64,000 bases of DNA from JANXUR01 sp038229415. GTDB taxonomy: Bacteria > Acidobacteriota > Terriglobia > Terriglobales > Acidobacteriaceae. The number at the start of each line of letters is the position of its first letter. Positions within the stretch are counted from its first letter, which is position 1. The DNA lies in NCBI GenBank assembly GCA_038229415.1, contig JBBROM010000001.1, positions 372,001 to 436,000 on the forward strand, read 5' to 3'. Below the pieces are notes generated by a model that did not search any database, was not told where the DNA came from, and saw only the letters and a list, made by a program, of their open reading frames with translations. Positions 43,422 to 51,850 of this stretch are shown one piece after another. The translations under genes were made by a program, and so were the position numbers.

Positions 43422-43807
43422 AGCTGCTGCTTGACACCCACATTTGGCTTTGGATTCATCTTGAGCCGGAGCGCTTGGGTGAACGATTGAACAGAGTCTT
43501 GCGGGAGCCGAGCAATGATGTTTACCTGTCGTCGGTAAGCGTGTGGGAGGCTCGGCTTCTGCTGGAAAAAGGCCGGCTTAAGGTTCCCGGAGACGCAGGA
43601 GCATGGCTGAAGCGAGCGTGGAGTAGTTTGCAGCAGGTAGCGCTGACTCATGAGATCGCGCTGGCTTCGTTTGCTCTCGACACTTCGCATAGTGATCCCG
43701 CAGATCGTTTTCTGGCTGCCACTGCACTTGTAATGGATTTGACGCTGGTGACGGCGGATGCGAAGCTGCTTGCAGTGCCCGGCATTCGCACGCTCGCGAA
43801 CGTGTAG
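43409..43807 (+). CDS. PIN-domain ribonuclease toxin (VapC-like)
   Basis: 132 aa from GTG 43409; TTG 43418, overlapping the antitoxin stop as TTGA, would give the more typical MKLLLDTHIWLW start. The PIN acidic residues are visible: Asp in LLLDTHIWLW, Glu in SSVSVWEARLL, Asp in SDPADRFLAATAL and Asp in LVTADAKLLAV. Such toxins cleave RNA (initiator tRNA or rRNA in studied cases) with Mg2+. The overlap ensures coupled translation with the antitoxin. Confidence 0.9.
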   Translation: MARLKLLLDTHIWLWIHLEPERLGERLNRVLREPSNDVYLSSVSVWEARLLLEKGRLKVPGDAGAWLKRAWSSLQQVALTHEIALASFALDTSHSDPADRFLAATALVMDLTLVTADAKLLAVPGIRTLANV

Positions 43808-43885
43808 AAGATGTCGCAGCGCGGAGTTGTCGACTGCTTCCGATAGAATTGGATTCATTCCCAAGTACAAAAAGGAAACTAAAGC

Positions 43886-44134
43886 ATGAGTGAAGTAAAG
43901 ATGACAGTTCGCGCCAACGGTTCCATCAAGGTGGAAGGCGCGGTGACGGTGGTGGATGCCGAGGGCAAGGAGTTTGTGCTGCCTTCGACCCCGGAGAAGC
44001 CGTTCTTTTCGCTGTGCCGCTGTGGGGCTTCGGCGAACAAGCCGTTTTGCGACGGTGCGCACAATCGCGTGGGCTTTAAGGCTGACGACGTGGCTCGGCG
44101 CAAGGAGCCGTCGGCACCAGCCGAAGCGGTCTAG
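43886..44134 (+). CDS. CDGSH iron-sulfur domain protein
   Basis: 82 aa. CRCGASANKPFCDGAH supplies the Cys3-His ligands of a 2Fe-2S cluster. The N-terminal half has a short beta section (MTVRANGSIKVEGAVTVVDA). Cytoplasmic redox or iron-sulfur sensor of unknown pathway. ATG 43886 has AAGGAAA upstream. It stands alone between the toxin gene and a hairpin. Confidence 0.92.
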   Translation: MSEVKMTVRANGSIKVEGAVTVVDAEGKEFVLPSTPEKPFFSLCRCGASANKPFCDGAHNRVGFKADDVARRKEPSAPAEAV

Positions 44135-44177
44135 CTAGGCGCTGCAAACGCGCCTGTAGCATGGTTTCAACTTGAGG

Positions 44178-44215
44178 GCCCATTTGCGCGGCGCAATTTC
44201 GCCGCTCGAATGGGC
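44178..44215 (+). terminator. Hairpin after the CDGSH gene
   Basis: GCCCATT (44178-44184)/AATGGGC (44209-44215) with an inner GCGGCG/CGCCGC stem around the loop CAATTT. A long stem but no T tract, so termination is only likely. Confidence 0.45.
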
Positions 44216-44277
44216 TTACCTGTTTGCGAAGTCCGTGTGGCATTGTGCTATTCTGCCGCCAACTGGAGGTTCCTCTC

Positions 44278-46260
44278 GTGTCGCCCCGTGTATCGAAAAC
44301 GTCAAGCGAAATTACTGGAGATTCAAGAGTGAATGATGGCATTACGCGCCGCGATTTTTTGAACGGTGTGGCGCTGACGATTGGCGCTGCCGCGTTGCCC
44401 ACTGAGATCCAGGCCATGATGGCGATGGAAAATGGTAGTGAGGCGGGCAAGGGTGAGTACTATCCGCCTGCGCTTACCGGTTTGCGGGGCAGCAATGCGG
44501 GCAGCTTTGAGGCAGCGCACGAACTGCGCGACGGTGGCTTTGAGAATGCTGTGAAGTCGGCGGCGGATTCTGGCGAAGAGTATGACCTGGTGATTGTAGG
44601 AGCGGGCATTAGCGGGCTGGCTGCTGCACACTTTTATCGCGAGGCGGCCAGCAAGAGCGCGAAGGTTTTACTGCTGGACAATCACGATGACTTTGGCGGA
44701 CACGCGCGGCGGAACGAGTATCACGTAGGCGGACGAACTTTGTTGGGATATGGCGGCACGTTCTCGATTGAAAGTCCGCAGCCTTATAGTCCGGTGGCGA
44801 AGAAGCTGATTAGTGACCTCGGCATAGATGTGGCCAGCTTTCCTAAGTTGATTGACCGCAGTATCTATCGTAAACATGGCCTGAGGCCGGGTATTTTCTT
44901 TGACAAAGAAACGTTCGGCGCGGATGCGTCGCTGCCCGCTCCGTTCCCGCTGGGAGCAAGCGAGACGATTGACAAGGAAGTAGGCAAAGGCCTGTGGGAG
45001 CGGTTTTTGAAGGAGGCTCCGCTGGCCGAGCAGGCCAAGGCTGACTTGCAGAGATTGCTGGCAGATACCACGGATTACTATCCGGGGCTAACTTCCGATC
45101 AGAAGAAAGCGAAGCTGGCGAAGATTAGTTATGCGAATTACCTGACTAGTTTTCCGAAGGTTCATGGCGATATAGTCAAGCTGTTTCAGGCGGTGGCGCA
45201 TCCACTGTTTGGGTTGGGGATTGATGCGGTTCCGGCGCAGGATGCTGCGGCCTTCGGGATGCCCGGATTCGCGGGGCTGAAGCTCGCTTCGGGTTATGGC
45301 CTGGGGCAAAATTGGGACTCCCGACGCGATGACGAGGCAGATAAGTATTTCTATCATTTTCCCGATGGGAATTCATCTATTGCACGCCTGCTGCTGCGTA
45401 AGCTGATTCCGACTGCGGTAGGTGGCAAAGATGCGATAGATATTGTGGAGCAGCGGACGGACTACTCGAAGCTCGATGTGGCTGGGTCGCCCGTGCGGTT
45501 GCGGCTGAACAGTACGGTGCTGAATGTACGGCATGTCGGGGATGGCAAGTCAGCGAAGGTAGTGGAAGTAATCTATATTCGCGACGGGAAGTTGGTGAAA
45601 GTGCGCGGCAAGCAGGCGATCCTAGCTTGCTGGCACGTGATGATTCCATATATCTGCCCGGAGTTGCCGGAGAAACAAAGGGATGCACTGGCGTTTGCCG
45701 TGAAGGTTCCGCTTCTTTATACCAATGTTGTGCTGCGTAACTGGCGGGCTTGGGAGAAGCTGGGCTTGAGCTTTATGTATTCGCCGGGCAGTTACCACAC
45801 TTTCATGACCCTCGATATGCCGGTGAGCCTGGGCGATTATCATTGTCCGACGAATCCCGATGAGCCGATTGTTGTTCATATGATGAAGGCTCCGGGCAAG
45901 CCGGGCGCGCCAACGGGGCGCGATCAGCATCGTGCCGGACGCGCGGAGTTACTCCGAACCAGTTTTGCGACGATTGAGGCGAAGATCAAGGATCAGATGA
46001 CACGCTCATTGGGCGCAGGCGGGTTCGATGCGGAAAAAGATATCCTCGCGATTACAGTGAATCGCTGGCCGCACGGATATGCGTATCAGTACAACTCGCT
46101 GTACGACGATTTCTGGGTCAATGGCGGAGAGCAGCCCTGCGTAGTGGCGCGCAAGCCGTTTGGCCGAATCGCGATTGCTAACTCGGATGCCGGGGCCTAC
46201 GCGTACACGGATTGCGCTATTGACCATGCGCATAGGGCGGTGAAAGAGTTGGTGGGGTAA
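44278..46260 (+). CDS. Tat-exported FAD-dependent amine-oxidase-like protein (spermidine-dehydrogenase-like)
   Basis: 660 aa from GTG 44278, chosen because GGAGG lies eight nt upstream; the frame is open to 44224. A twin-arginine signal is present (ITRRDFLNGVALTIGAAALP). The FAD-binding Rossmann motif YDLVIVGAGISGLAAAHFY and the following LLDNHDDFGGHARRNEY are typical of flavin amine oxidases; the overall layout and the C-terminal end (FGRIAIANSDAGAYAYTDCA) resemble bacterial spermidine dehydrogenase. It acts in the periplasm, probably oxidising a polyamine. An exported protein gene follows after 1 nt. Confidence 0.8.
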   Translation: MSPRVSKTSSEITGDSRVNDGITRRDFLNGVALTIGAAALPTEIQAMMAMENGSEAGKGEYYPPALTGLRGSNAGSFEAAHELRDGGFENAVKSAADSGEEYDLVIVGAGISGLAAAHFYREAASKSAKVLLLDNHDDFGGHARRNEYHVGGRTLLGYGGTFSIESPQPYSPVAKKLISDLGIDVASFPKLIDRSIYRKHGLRPGIFFDKETFGADASLPAPFPLGASETIDKEVGKGLWERFLKEAPLAEQAKADLQRLLADTTDYYPGLTSDQKKAKLAKISYANYLTSFPKVHGDIVKLFQAVAHPLFGLGIDAVPAQDAAAFGMPGFAGLKLASGYGLGQNWDSRRDDEADKYFYHFPDGNSSIARLLLRKLIPTAVGGKDAIDIVEQRTDYSKLDVAGSPVRLRLNSTVLNVRHVGDGKSAKVVEVIYIRDGKLVKVRGKQAILACWHVMIPYICPELPEKQRDALAFAVKVPLLYTNVVLRNWRAWEKLGLSFMYSPGSYHTFMTLDMPVSLGDYHCPTNPDEPIVVHMMKAPGKPGAPTGRDQHRAGRAELLRTSFATIEAKIKDQMTRSLGAGGFDAEKDILAITVNRWPHGYAYQYNSLYDDFWVNGGEQPCVVARKPFGRIAIANSDAGAYAYTDCAIDHAHRAVKELVG

Positions 46261-46261
46261 G

Positions 46262-46918
46262 ATGAAGGACATGTCTTGGGCTAGTCTGAGGAAAGGGTGC
46301 GCTGTGGTGCTCTTGGTGATCGTGCCTGCCACGAGCGGATGGGCGCTTACGAGAGGTGAGATCGTTTCGGCGATTGCGCACGGCAAGCACTACAAAACGA
46401 AGGATGACTTTCTAGAAAGTGGAGTAGAAGGGGTGAAAGTGAAGCTAGCCTCGGCCTTCGCGCTCGACGGAATAAGCAAAACGGCCATATTCTTTGACGA
46501 CTGGAACTACATAGCAGGAGAGTCGGCATCAGCCAATCAGCAAATGAGAGAGGTAAACCCAGACGATTTTCAGCCGGTCGGCCTGTTACATGCCATCGTG
46601 CAGGTTCACGCGATGGGAGCAATTCCGACAAGCAAATTGAATCGACGCTACCTCGATGGGCGAGCTCATCTTGTCCTCAGAGTGAATGGCGTTATAATCC
46701 AGCCGACGACTAAGTCGATGCTGAAGAAGTCCGACCAGTCTGAGGGAGCGGTTTTGCTCGGTGTTCAATCGGGTAAGATCGTATTAGAGTTTTCATTCGA
46801 CGTCGCTGCGGTCGATTTACAAAAAGAAGTAGAGGTTATACTCATTGACGGCGACGGTAATCAACATAGGGCAAAGTCGGTACTTGCGCCTGCCTTAGGT
46901 CACCCCAGTTCAAGATGA
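46262..46918 (+). CDS. Exported hypothetical protein next to the flavoenzyme
   Basis: 218 aa from ATG 46262, one base after the flavoenzyme stop. The N-terminus (LRKGCAVVLLVIVPATSGWA) is a signal peptide. The mature part contains DDFLESGVEGVKVKLASAFA, ISKTAIFFDDWNYIAG and a beta-rich second half (AHLVLRVNGVIIQPTTKSM, KIVLEFSFDVAAVDL). No family recognised. The tight spacing suggests a periplasmic partner of the flavoenzyme. Confidence 0.75.
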   Translation: MKDMSWASLRKGCAVVLLVIVPATSGWALTRGEIVSAIAHGKHYKTKDDFLESGVEGVKVKLASAFALDGISKTAIFFDDWNYIAGESASANQQMREVNPDDFQPVGLLHAIVQVHAMGAIPTSKLNRRYLDGRAHLVLRVNGVIIQPTTKSMLKKSDQSEGAVLLGVQSGKIVLEFSFDVAAVDLQKEVEVILIDGDGNQHRAKSVLAPALGHPSSR

Positions 46919-46944
46919 CGCACGGTGCTTGTCGTCGCGCGATG

Positions 46945-47775
46945 TCAGCTAAACAGCAATTCTTTCGCCCTCACCGCTGCCCGCGACACCGCCTTTATCA
47001 GCGTGACGCGGAGGCCACCTTCTTCCAGCTCAAGGATGCCATCAACGGTGCAACCGGCTGGGGTGGTTACTTGATCTTTGAGAACGGCAGGGTGTTTACC
47101 GGTTTCTAATACTACCTTCGCCGAGCCCATTACGGTTTGTGCGGCTAGCAGCGTGGCTAAGTCGCGGGGCAGGCCTACTCTCACTCCGCCTTCGGCTAGC
47201 GATTCGAGAATGATGTACACAAACGCGGGGCCGCTGGCGGAGAGGCCGGTGATGGCGTCCATGTGCTTCTCGTCGGCGACGACGGTCTTGCCAACGGTGT
47301 CGAATAACTTCTGCGCCAGCTCAAGATGATGCTCTTTCGTGGACGTGCCGGGACTGAGCGCGGTAATGCCAGCGCCTACTTCGGCAGGCGTGTTTGGCAT
47401 TGAGCGGATGACTGGCACGCCCGGCGGAATGCGGTCTTCCATGTAACTGATAGGCACGGACGCGGCGACCGAGATGACTAACTTGTCAGGCGTGAGTGCA
47501 GGGCTGATCTTGGCTAGCACTTCCGCAAATACCTGGGGCTTGACGCCTAAGATGATTACGTCGGAGTCGCGGACGGCTTCGAGGTTGTCGGTGGTGCACT
47601 TGATGCCGAGCTGCTCGGAGACCTTGTCGGCGTTCTTGGCGTGAGCCACGGTGGCGACGACGTTTTCCGGCTTGAGCACGCCGTGGGCAAGGAACGCCTT
47701 GAGCAGGATGCCGCCCATTTTGCCAGTGCCGAGCATGGCGAGACGAATGGTAAGGGGTTCGTGCTGTTCGGACAT
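46945..47775 (-). CDS. proC: Pyrroline-5-carboxylate reductase
   Basis: 276 aa. It catalyses the last step of proline synthesis with NAD(P)H. RLAMLGTGKMGGILLKAF is the nucleotide-binding start; VIILGVKPQVFAEVL, VIRSMPNTPAEVGAG and ITGLSASGPAFVYIILESL are family signatures, and the end VTTPAGCTVDGILELEEGG is diagnostic. ATG 47775 has AAGGAGACC upstream on the minus strand. Confidence 0.95.
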   Translation of the reverse strand: MSEQHEPLTIRLAMLGTGKMGGILLKAFLAHGVLKPENVVATVAHAKNADKVSEQLGIKCTTDNLEAVRDSDVIILGVKPQVFAEVLAKISPALTPDKLVISVAASVPISYMEDRIPPGVPVIRSMPNTPAEVGAGITALSPGTSTKEHHLELAQKLFDTVGKTVVADEKHMDAITGLSASGPAFVYIILESLAEGGVRVGLPRDLATLLAAQTVMGSAKVVLETGKHPAVLKDQVTTPAGCTVDGILELEEGGLRVTLIKAVSRAAVRAKELLFS

Positions 47776-47800
47776 TTGGGTCTCCTTGTTGCCTTGCGTT

Positions 47801-47872
47801 ACCGCCGGGGCTAAAAGCCCCGATCATTTTCTTATCCGCTTGACGCGGCGCTAGAAGCGCCGCTCTACCGTG
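47801..47872. repeat. Double-hairpin intergenic element, copy 1
   Basis: GGGGCTAAAAGCCCC forms one hairpin and GCGGCGCTAGAAGCGCCGC a second, followed by TCTACCG. Related arrays occur at 60489-60560 and 61816-61882 (CAGGGGCT.AAG.CCCG, then ...CCGCTC.ACCG). A dispersed, non-coding repeat family. Confidence 0.65.
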
Positions 47873-47893
47873 CATGCTTCACCCGATTGCGAT

Positions 47894-47934
47894 CCCACCC
47901 TAGCGTCGCGAACTGCACGCGTCGCGAGGGTGGG
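47894..47934. repeat. CCCACCCT/AGGGTGGG hairpin element
   Basis: CCCACCCT (47894-47901) and AGGGTGGG (47927-47934) flank an inner CGTCGCG-rich part; the following GGGGCACC is typical of the GTGCCCC-type acidobacterial hairpins. Related to the hairpin at 17435-17459. Confidence 0.5.
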
Positions 47935-47970
47935 GCACCAACATTTAGTTTGATGCAGTGATAACACTTA

Positions 47971-48819
47971 CTATTGAATCTGAATCACACTCGCGCCAGC
48001 CTTGGCGTTGAGTTCGTCCACGCGCGTAATAACCGCGCGGGCAAAATCGTAAAACGGTTTGGCGTGCGGTGAGTCTTCGCCGAGGTTTACGACCGGCGTT
48101 CCACCATCGCCCGAGCTGCGCACAGTGGCGTCGAGCGGCACTGCGCCGAGATAGGATAGTCCGAATTGTTTGGCAGTGCGTTCGCCGCCGCCTTTGGCGA
48201 AGATATCTATCTCATGTTCGCAATGTGGGCAGATAAAGAAGCTCATGTTTTCGACCAAGCCGACTATATCTACTTTCACCTGCTTGAACATTTCGATGGC
48301 CTTGCGCGCATCTTGCAGCGAGACGTCCGACGGCGTGGTGACGACGACTGCTCCGGTAAGGGGCACGGTTTGGACGAGAGAGAGAGCCACATCGCCGGTG
48401 CCGGGAGGCAGGTCAATGATCAGGTAGTCGAGCTCGCCCCACTCTACCTGTCCGAGAAATTGTTTGATGATGGAGTGCAGCATGGGGCCGCGCCAGATCA
48501 GCGGCTTGTCGCCGGGATTAAGCAGGCCGACGGAGATGACCTTGAGGCCGTGAGCTTCGATGGGCTCGATGCGATTTTCGGCGGCCATTTTCGGTTCGGC
48601 GGAAGAGCCGAGCATCAGCGGAACGTTAGGGCCGTAGACGTCGGCGTCAAGCAGGCCGACGCGGTGGCCCATGCGCGCCAGTGCGACGGCGAGATTCACG
48701 CTGAGCGTGGTTTTGCCGACTCCTCCTTTGCCCGAGCCGACGGCGATGATGTTGGCGACTCCGGGAAGCGGCTGCGGAGTGGGTTGTTGCTGACCTGCGT
48801 GGGAGTGACCGTGTGCCAA
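47971..48819 (-). CDS. mrp: Mrp/NBP35-type ATP-binding iron-sulfur cluster carrier
   Basis: 282 aa from TTG 48819, preferred because AAAGGA lies seven nt upstream on the minus strand and the start matches the usual short N-terminus (MAHGHSHAG); the frame is open upstream to 48927. Deviant Walker A is IAVGSGKGGVGKTTLSVNLA; GLLDADVYGPNVPLMLG, DYLIIDLPPGTGDVALSL and a C-terminal CPHCEHE-type Cys pair (FFICPHCEHEIDIF) complete the family picture. It binds and transfers 4Fe-4S clusters. Cytoplasmic homodimer. Confidence 0.92.
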   Translation of the reverse strand: MAHGHSHAGQQQPTPQPLPGVANIIAVGSGKGGVGKTTLSVNLAVALARMGHRVGLLDADVYGPNVPLMLGSSAEPKMAAENRIEPIEAHGLKVISVGLLNPGDKPLIWRGPMLHSIIKQFLGQVEWGELDYLIIDLPPGTGDVALSLVQTVPLTGAVVVTTPSDVSLQDARKAIEMFKQVKVDIVGLVENMSFFICPHCEHEIDIFAKGGGERTAKQFGLSYLGAVPLDATVRSSGDGGTPVVNLGEDSPHAKPFYDFARAVITRVDELNAKAGASVIQIQ

Positions 48820-49099
48820 GGTGGGTCCTTTATCGTGCGGGCTGAGACTTGAGTATATATGGGGCGGCTGGGCGGAAGTCCTTGGCTCGTTCAAGATGAC
48901 GGGCAACATGATATCGAGTGAGTCCACGGACAGAGCCGGTCTGTCGCTGGAACTGCTGGCGGTCTGGGATAGTTGGCTGAATAGGGGTCTTTCGACTCCG
49001 CGTGCGGAATCGCGTTGCGCTTCCGCACGCTCCGCTCAAGATGACACGACTTTGGGGGTTTTAGGCGCCGGGCTTTCCTCTTATGTCACTCGTTGCTGC
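48820..49099. other. Intergenic region with repeat debris
   Basis: 280 nt. Segment 48982-49045 (TCTTTCGACTCCGCGTGCGG ... CGCTCCGCTCAAGATGACA) resembles intergenic repeats common in Acidobacteriota (TTCGACTCCG...CGCTCAGGATGACA), and GTTCAAGATGACGGG at 48889 looks like another fragment. No gene supported. Confidence 0.45.
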
Positions 49100-50473
49100 T
49101 TAGCAGACTACGATTTTTTCCGACTTGATGCCGCGGGTGGCATTGCGGGTGTCTACGACCAGTTGCGATTCAGCGACGATTTTCGCGTAGTCGTAATCGG
49201 AGTGGTCGGTGACGATGAGGACGCAATCATACTGGCCGAGATTCTCCAGCTTGGCGCAGGTCATCTGCAAATCGTACTTGCGGCCTTTGCCGATTTTGGG
49301 GAAGTAGGGATCGTGATAGCTGACTTCGGCGCTTTCATGTTGCAGCAACTCGATGATCGTGAGCGCGGGCGATTCGCGCAGATCGTCCACATCACGTTTG
49401 TAGGCGACGCCAAGCACCAAAATCTTCGATCCGTTGAGCGCCTTGCGCCGCCGATTGAGCGCGCTGGAGACGGCGGCGATCACGTGATAGGGCATGGAGG
49501 TGTTGATCTCGCCCGCGAGCTCGATAAAGCGGGTGCGGAAGTCGAATTCCTTGGCCTTCCACGAAAGATAGAAAGGATCCACCGGAATGCAGTGTCCGCC
49601 GAGGCCGGGGCCGGGATAGAATGGCTGGAATCCGAAGGGCTTGGTCGCGGCAGCGCCGACGACTTCCCAAATGTCAATGCCCATGCGCAGGCAGAGCAGT
49701 TTGAGCTCGTTTACCAGCGCAATGTTGACGCAGCGATAGATGTTCTCCAGCAGCTTAGTCATCTCGGCGGCAGCGGGAGAAGACACGCGAACCACGCTGT
49801 TGAAGATGGCTCCATACATGGCGGCGGCGAGTTCGGCGGCTTGCGGATCGAGACCGCCGACGACTTTGGGAATGTCGCGGCGGGCGACGGTCTGGTTGCC
49901 GGGATCTTCGCGCTCGGGCGAAAAAGCTAGATAAAAATGTTGGCTCGGGTCAACAGAGTCATCGCCCGCGCGGGCGGCGCGCAATCCAGAGGGGTTGCCC
50001 TTTTCCAGAATCGGCAACAAAATTTCTTCGGTGGTGCCAGGGTAGGTGGTGCTTTCCAGGACGATGAGCTGTCCGGGACGGAGGTTTGGCGCGATAGCGC
50101 GACCAGTGGCTTCGATATAGCTAAGGTCGGGTTCGTGGTACTCGTTGAGCGGCGTGGGCACGCAGATAACGACCGTATCTACCTCTGCGATGCGGGAATA
50201 GTCGGCGGTAGCCTCAAAGCCCGACTTTTGCGCCTGCTGAATCTCCTGGGGCAGGATGCGGTAGATGTAGGAGCCGCCCCCGGTGAGCGTTTCTACCTTG
50301 GACTGATCCACGTCGAAGCCGAGCACGTGGAAGCGCTCTTCGCTGAAAAGAAGCGTCAGAGGCAGGCCGACGTAGCCAAGTCCGATGATGCCGATGCGGG
50401 CTTGGCGGGCGTTAAGCCGGGTCTGGAGCTGTTCGGCTAGAGGCGAAAGTGTGGGGAGAATAGCTTCACGCAT
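49100..50473 (-). CDS. UDP-N-acetyl-sugar 6-dehydrogenase (WecC/TviB type)
   Basis: 457 aa. Rossmann start RIGIIGLGYVGLPLTLLFSE; central YIEATGRAIAPNLRPGQLIV and VLESTTYPGTTEEILLPI; catalytic-Cys segment GLGGHCIPVDPFYLSWKAK; and C-terminal VLGVAYKRDVDDLRESPAL. It oxidises a UDP-HexNAc to the uronic acid with two NAD+, as in capsule or O-antigen synthesis. ATG 50473. It lies beside the surface-carbohydrate region at the right end of the window and is likely to serve it; the exact substrate (GlcNAc or ManNAc) is not decided. Confidence 0.92.
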   Translation of the reverse strand: MREAILPTLSPLAEQLQTRLNARQARIGIIGLGYVGLPLTLLFSEERFHVLGFDVDQSKVETLTGGGSYIYRILPQEIQQAQKSGFEATADYSRIAEVDTVVICVPTPLNEYHEPDLSYIEATGRAIAPNLRPGQLIVLESTTYPGTTEEILLPILEKGNPSGLRAARAGDDSVDPSQHFYLAFSPEREDPGNQTVARRDIPKVVGGLDPQAAELAAAMYGAIFNSVVRVSSPAAAEMTKLLENIYRCVNIALVNELKLLCLRMGIDIWEVVGAAATKPFGFQPFYPGPGLGGHCIPVDPFYLSWKAKEFDFRTRFIELAGEINTSMPYHVIAAVSSALNRRRKALNGSKILVLGVAYKRDVDDLRESPALTIIELLQHESAEVSYHDPYFPKIGKGRKYDLQMTCAKLENLGQYDCVLIVTDHSDYDYAKIVAESQLVVDTRNATRGIKSEKIVVC

Positions 50474-50799
50474 AAGAATTCTTCAGTCGTGTTTCCAAAA
50501 AAAGTGTGCGTCCGCTCGACACTGTTAGTCTAGCATGGTCTAAGGGTGCGCCGGTCTTCTGCAAGTGATTGATTCCATTCATAAAAACGGGTATGGTGGG
50601 TAGGGCGACGTGGGTAGGGATTGGACTGGTACGGGGCGGGTTAACACAGCGGCCGTCACCAATCCGAAGAACTTTGGCGTGGCTTCGTTGGCAGCAACGA
50701 CGATGGCTATAGCCACATTTTCAGAGGGGGTAAAGTGGCTCAGGTAGGAGGCGATGGATCGCTGGCGATGACCATGCACTAATTGTGTAAAAAATCAGG
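50474..50799. other. Intergenic region upstream of the FecR-like genes
   Basis: 326 nt without a supported gene. Several short frames exist but none has a ribosome site or family features. The promoter of the first FecR-like gene follows directly. Confidence 0.4.
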
Positions 50800-50828
50800 T
50801 TGACGGGAACGGTTTACATCCATACACT
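50800..50828 (+). promoter_or_regulatory. Sigma-70-type promoter of the first FecR-like gene
   Basis: TTGACG (50800-50805), a 17-nt spacer and TACACT (50823-50828), 69 nt before ATG 50898. The paralogous gene has the same TTGACG at the matching place. Confidence 0.75.
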
Positions 50829-50897
50829 TAGGTCACTGGATGGAACAACAGAAACCAGACCTGTACGACAACAAATCAGTTTTCTTTGAGGGTAAAA

Positions 50898-51578
50898 ATG
50901 CCAAGCAAAACACAGAAAATCCTTAGCCTTCTTTTGACCGTTCTCCTTCCGGGAACGTTGCTGGCAGCTCCGAATCAGGTGAGCGCTGCAGGAATTGTTA
51001 ACTCGCTGGGCGAAGTGGTTGTGAACAACCAGCTGGCTGCGCACTCTCGCGCAGTATTTGTTGGCGACAACCTTCGCACGGGCGACAATGCCACGGCGCG
51101 CGTCACCATGACCGGTTCCACCCTCACGGTCGGACAACACTCCACAGCCGTATTTGGCTCCAACATGATTTCACTGGGCTGCGGTTCGCTGGATGCCGTG
51201 ACGAGCTCCAAGCTCGGTACTTCGGTGGGCGGCGTCAGCGTGGTACCCTCCTCCACTTCGGCTCGCTACTCGGTCACTACGACCGATGGTGGTCTGCGCA
51301 TTGTGGCGCTGGCTGGCAACCTCGTGGCCAACGACGGCCGGAAGCAGCAAGTGATTGAGTCCGGCAAGGAAGTCACGCTGGCGGCTCACACCGGTTGCGC
51401 TGTGACCAATCCGGACGACATGAAGGCGGGCGGTTCGGACGATAAGATGAAGAAGAAGAAGGGCGGCTACGCTTGGGCGCCTTGGGCGATTGGTGCGGCA
51501 GTGGTCGGCGGTGGTATCGCGGCTGTGATCGTAACCAACCGTGGCGGCGGCAAGGCTCTGAGCCAGACGCTTCCGTAA
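50898..51578 (+). CDS. FecR-like secreted protein, paralogue 1
   Basis: 226 aa from ATG 50898 with GAGGG five nt upstream. A signal peptide (KILSLLLTVLLPGTLLA) is followed by a FecR-like beta domain (GIVNSLGEVVVNNQLA, VFVGDNLRTGDNATARVTM, QHSTAVFGSNMISLGCG). Then come a Lys/Asp-rich stretch (DDMKAGGSDDKMKKKKGG) and a C-terminal hydrophobic segment (WAIGAAVVGGGIAAVIV). The ending KALSQTLP is shared with its neighbour. It is about 70% similar to paralogue 2. It is probably anchored at the membrane and may bind envelope or exopolysaccharide components. Confidence 0.85.
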   Translation: MPSKTQKILSLLLTVLLPGTLLAAPNQVSAAGIVNSLGEVVVNNQLAAHSRAVFVGDNLRTGDNATARVTMTGSTLTVGQHSTAVFGSNMISLGCGSLDAVTSSKLGTSVGGVSVVPSSTSARYSVTTTDGGLRIVALAGNLVANDGRKQQVIESGKEVTLAAHTGCAVTNPDDMKAGGSDDKMKKKKGGYAWAPWAIGAAVVGGGIAAVIVTNRGGGKALSQTLP

Positions 51579-51611
51579 CCCCTTGCTCTAACCTAGCGAA
51601 TCAAAAATCGA

Positions 51612-51653
51612 GCCCGAGGAGTTGCGCAAACTCCTCGGGCTTTCTTGTTTTTG
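51612..51653 (+). terminator. Terminator after FecR-like paralogue 1
   Basis: GCCCGAGGAGTT (51612-51623) pairs perfectly with AACTCCTCGGGC (51629-51640), then TTTCTTGTTTTTG. Read on the minus strand it encodes a relic of the glycosyltransferase C-terminus found after paralogue 2. Confidence 0.92.
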
Positions 51654-51761
51654 TTTGAAAATGCGTTAGGAAGGTTACGGGTTGTGCTCCCTGGCTTCTG
51701 CTGTCCACAGGGATTGTCACAGCGGGCCAAGGATGGGGTGGAACTTCTGATTTAGATATAG

Positions 51762-51791
51762 TTGACGGGGGCGAGTCGGTGGCCATAGACT
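51762..51791 (+). promoter_or_regulatory. Promoter of FecR-like paralogue 2
   Basis: TTGACG (51762-51767), an 18-nt spacer and TAGACT (51786-51791), matching the arrangement before paralogue 1. Confidence 0.65.
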
Positions 51792-51850
51792 TGTGCTCTT
51801 GGGTGACAAAGCCCAATATGACACCAAACTCGTATATGAGGAAAAACATG

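Noticed and set aside
43879..44103. 74-codon minus-strand frame across the CDGSH gene
   Set aside because: Antisense to a gene with complete Cys3-His ligands; no start signal.
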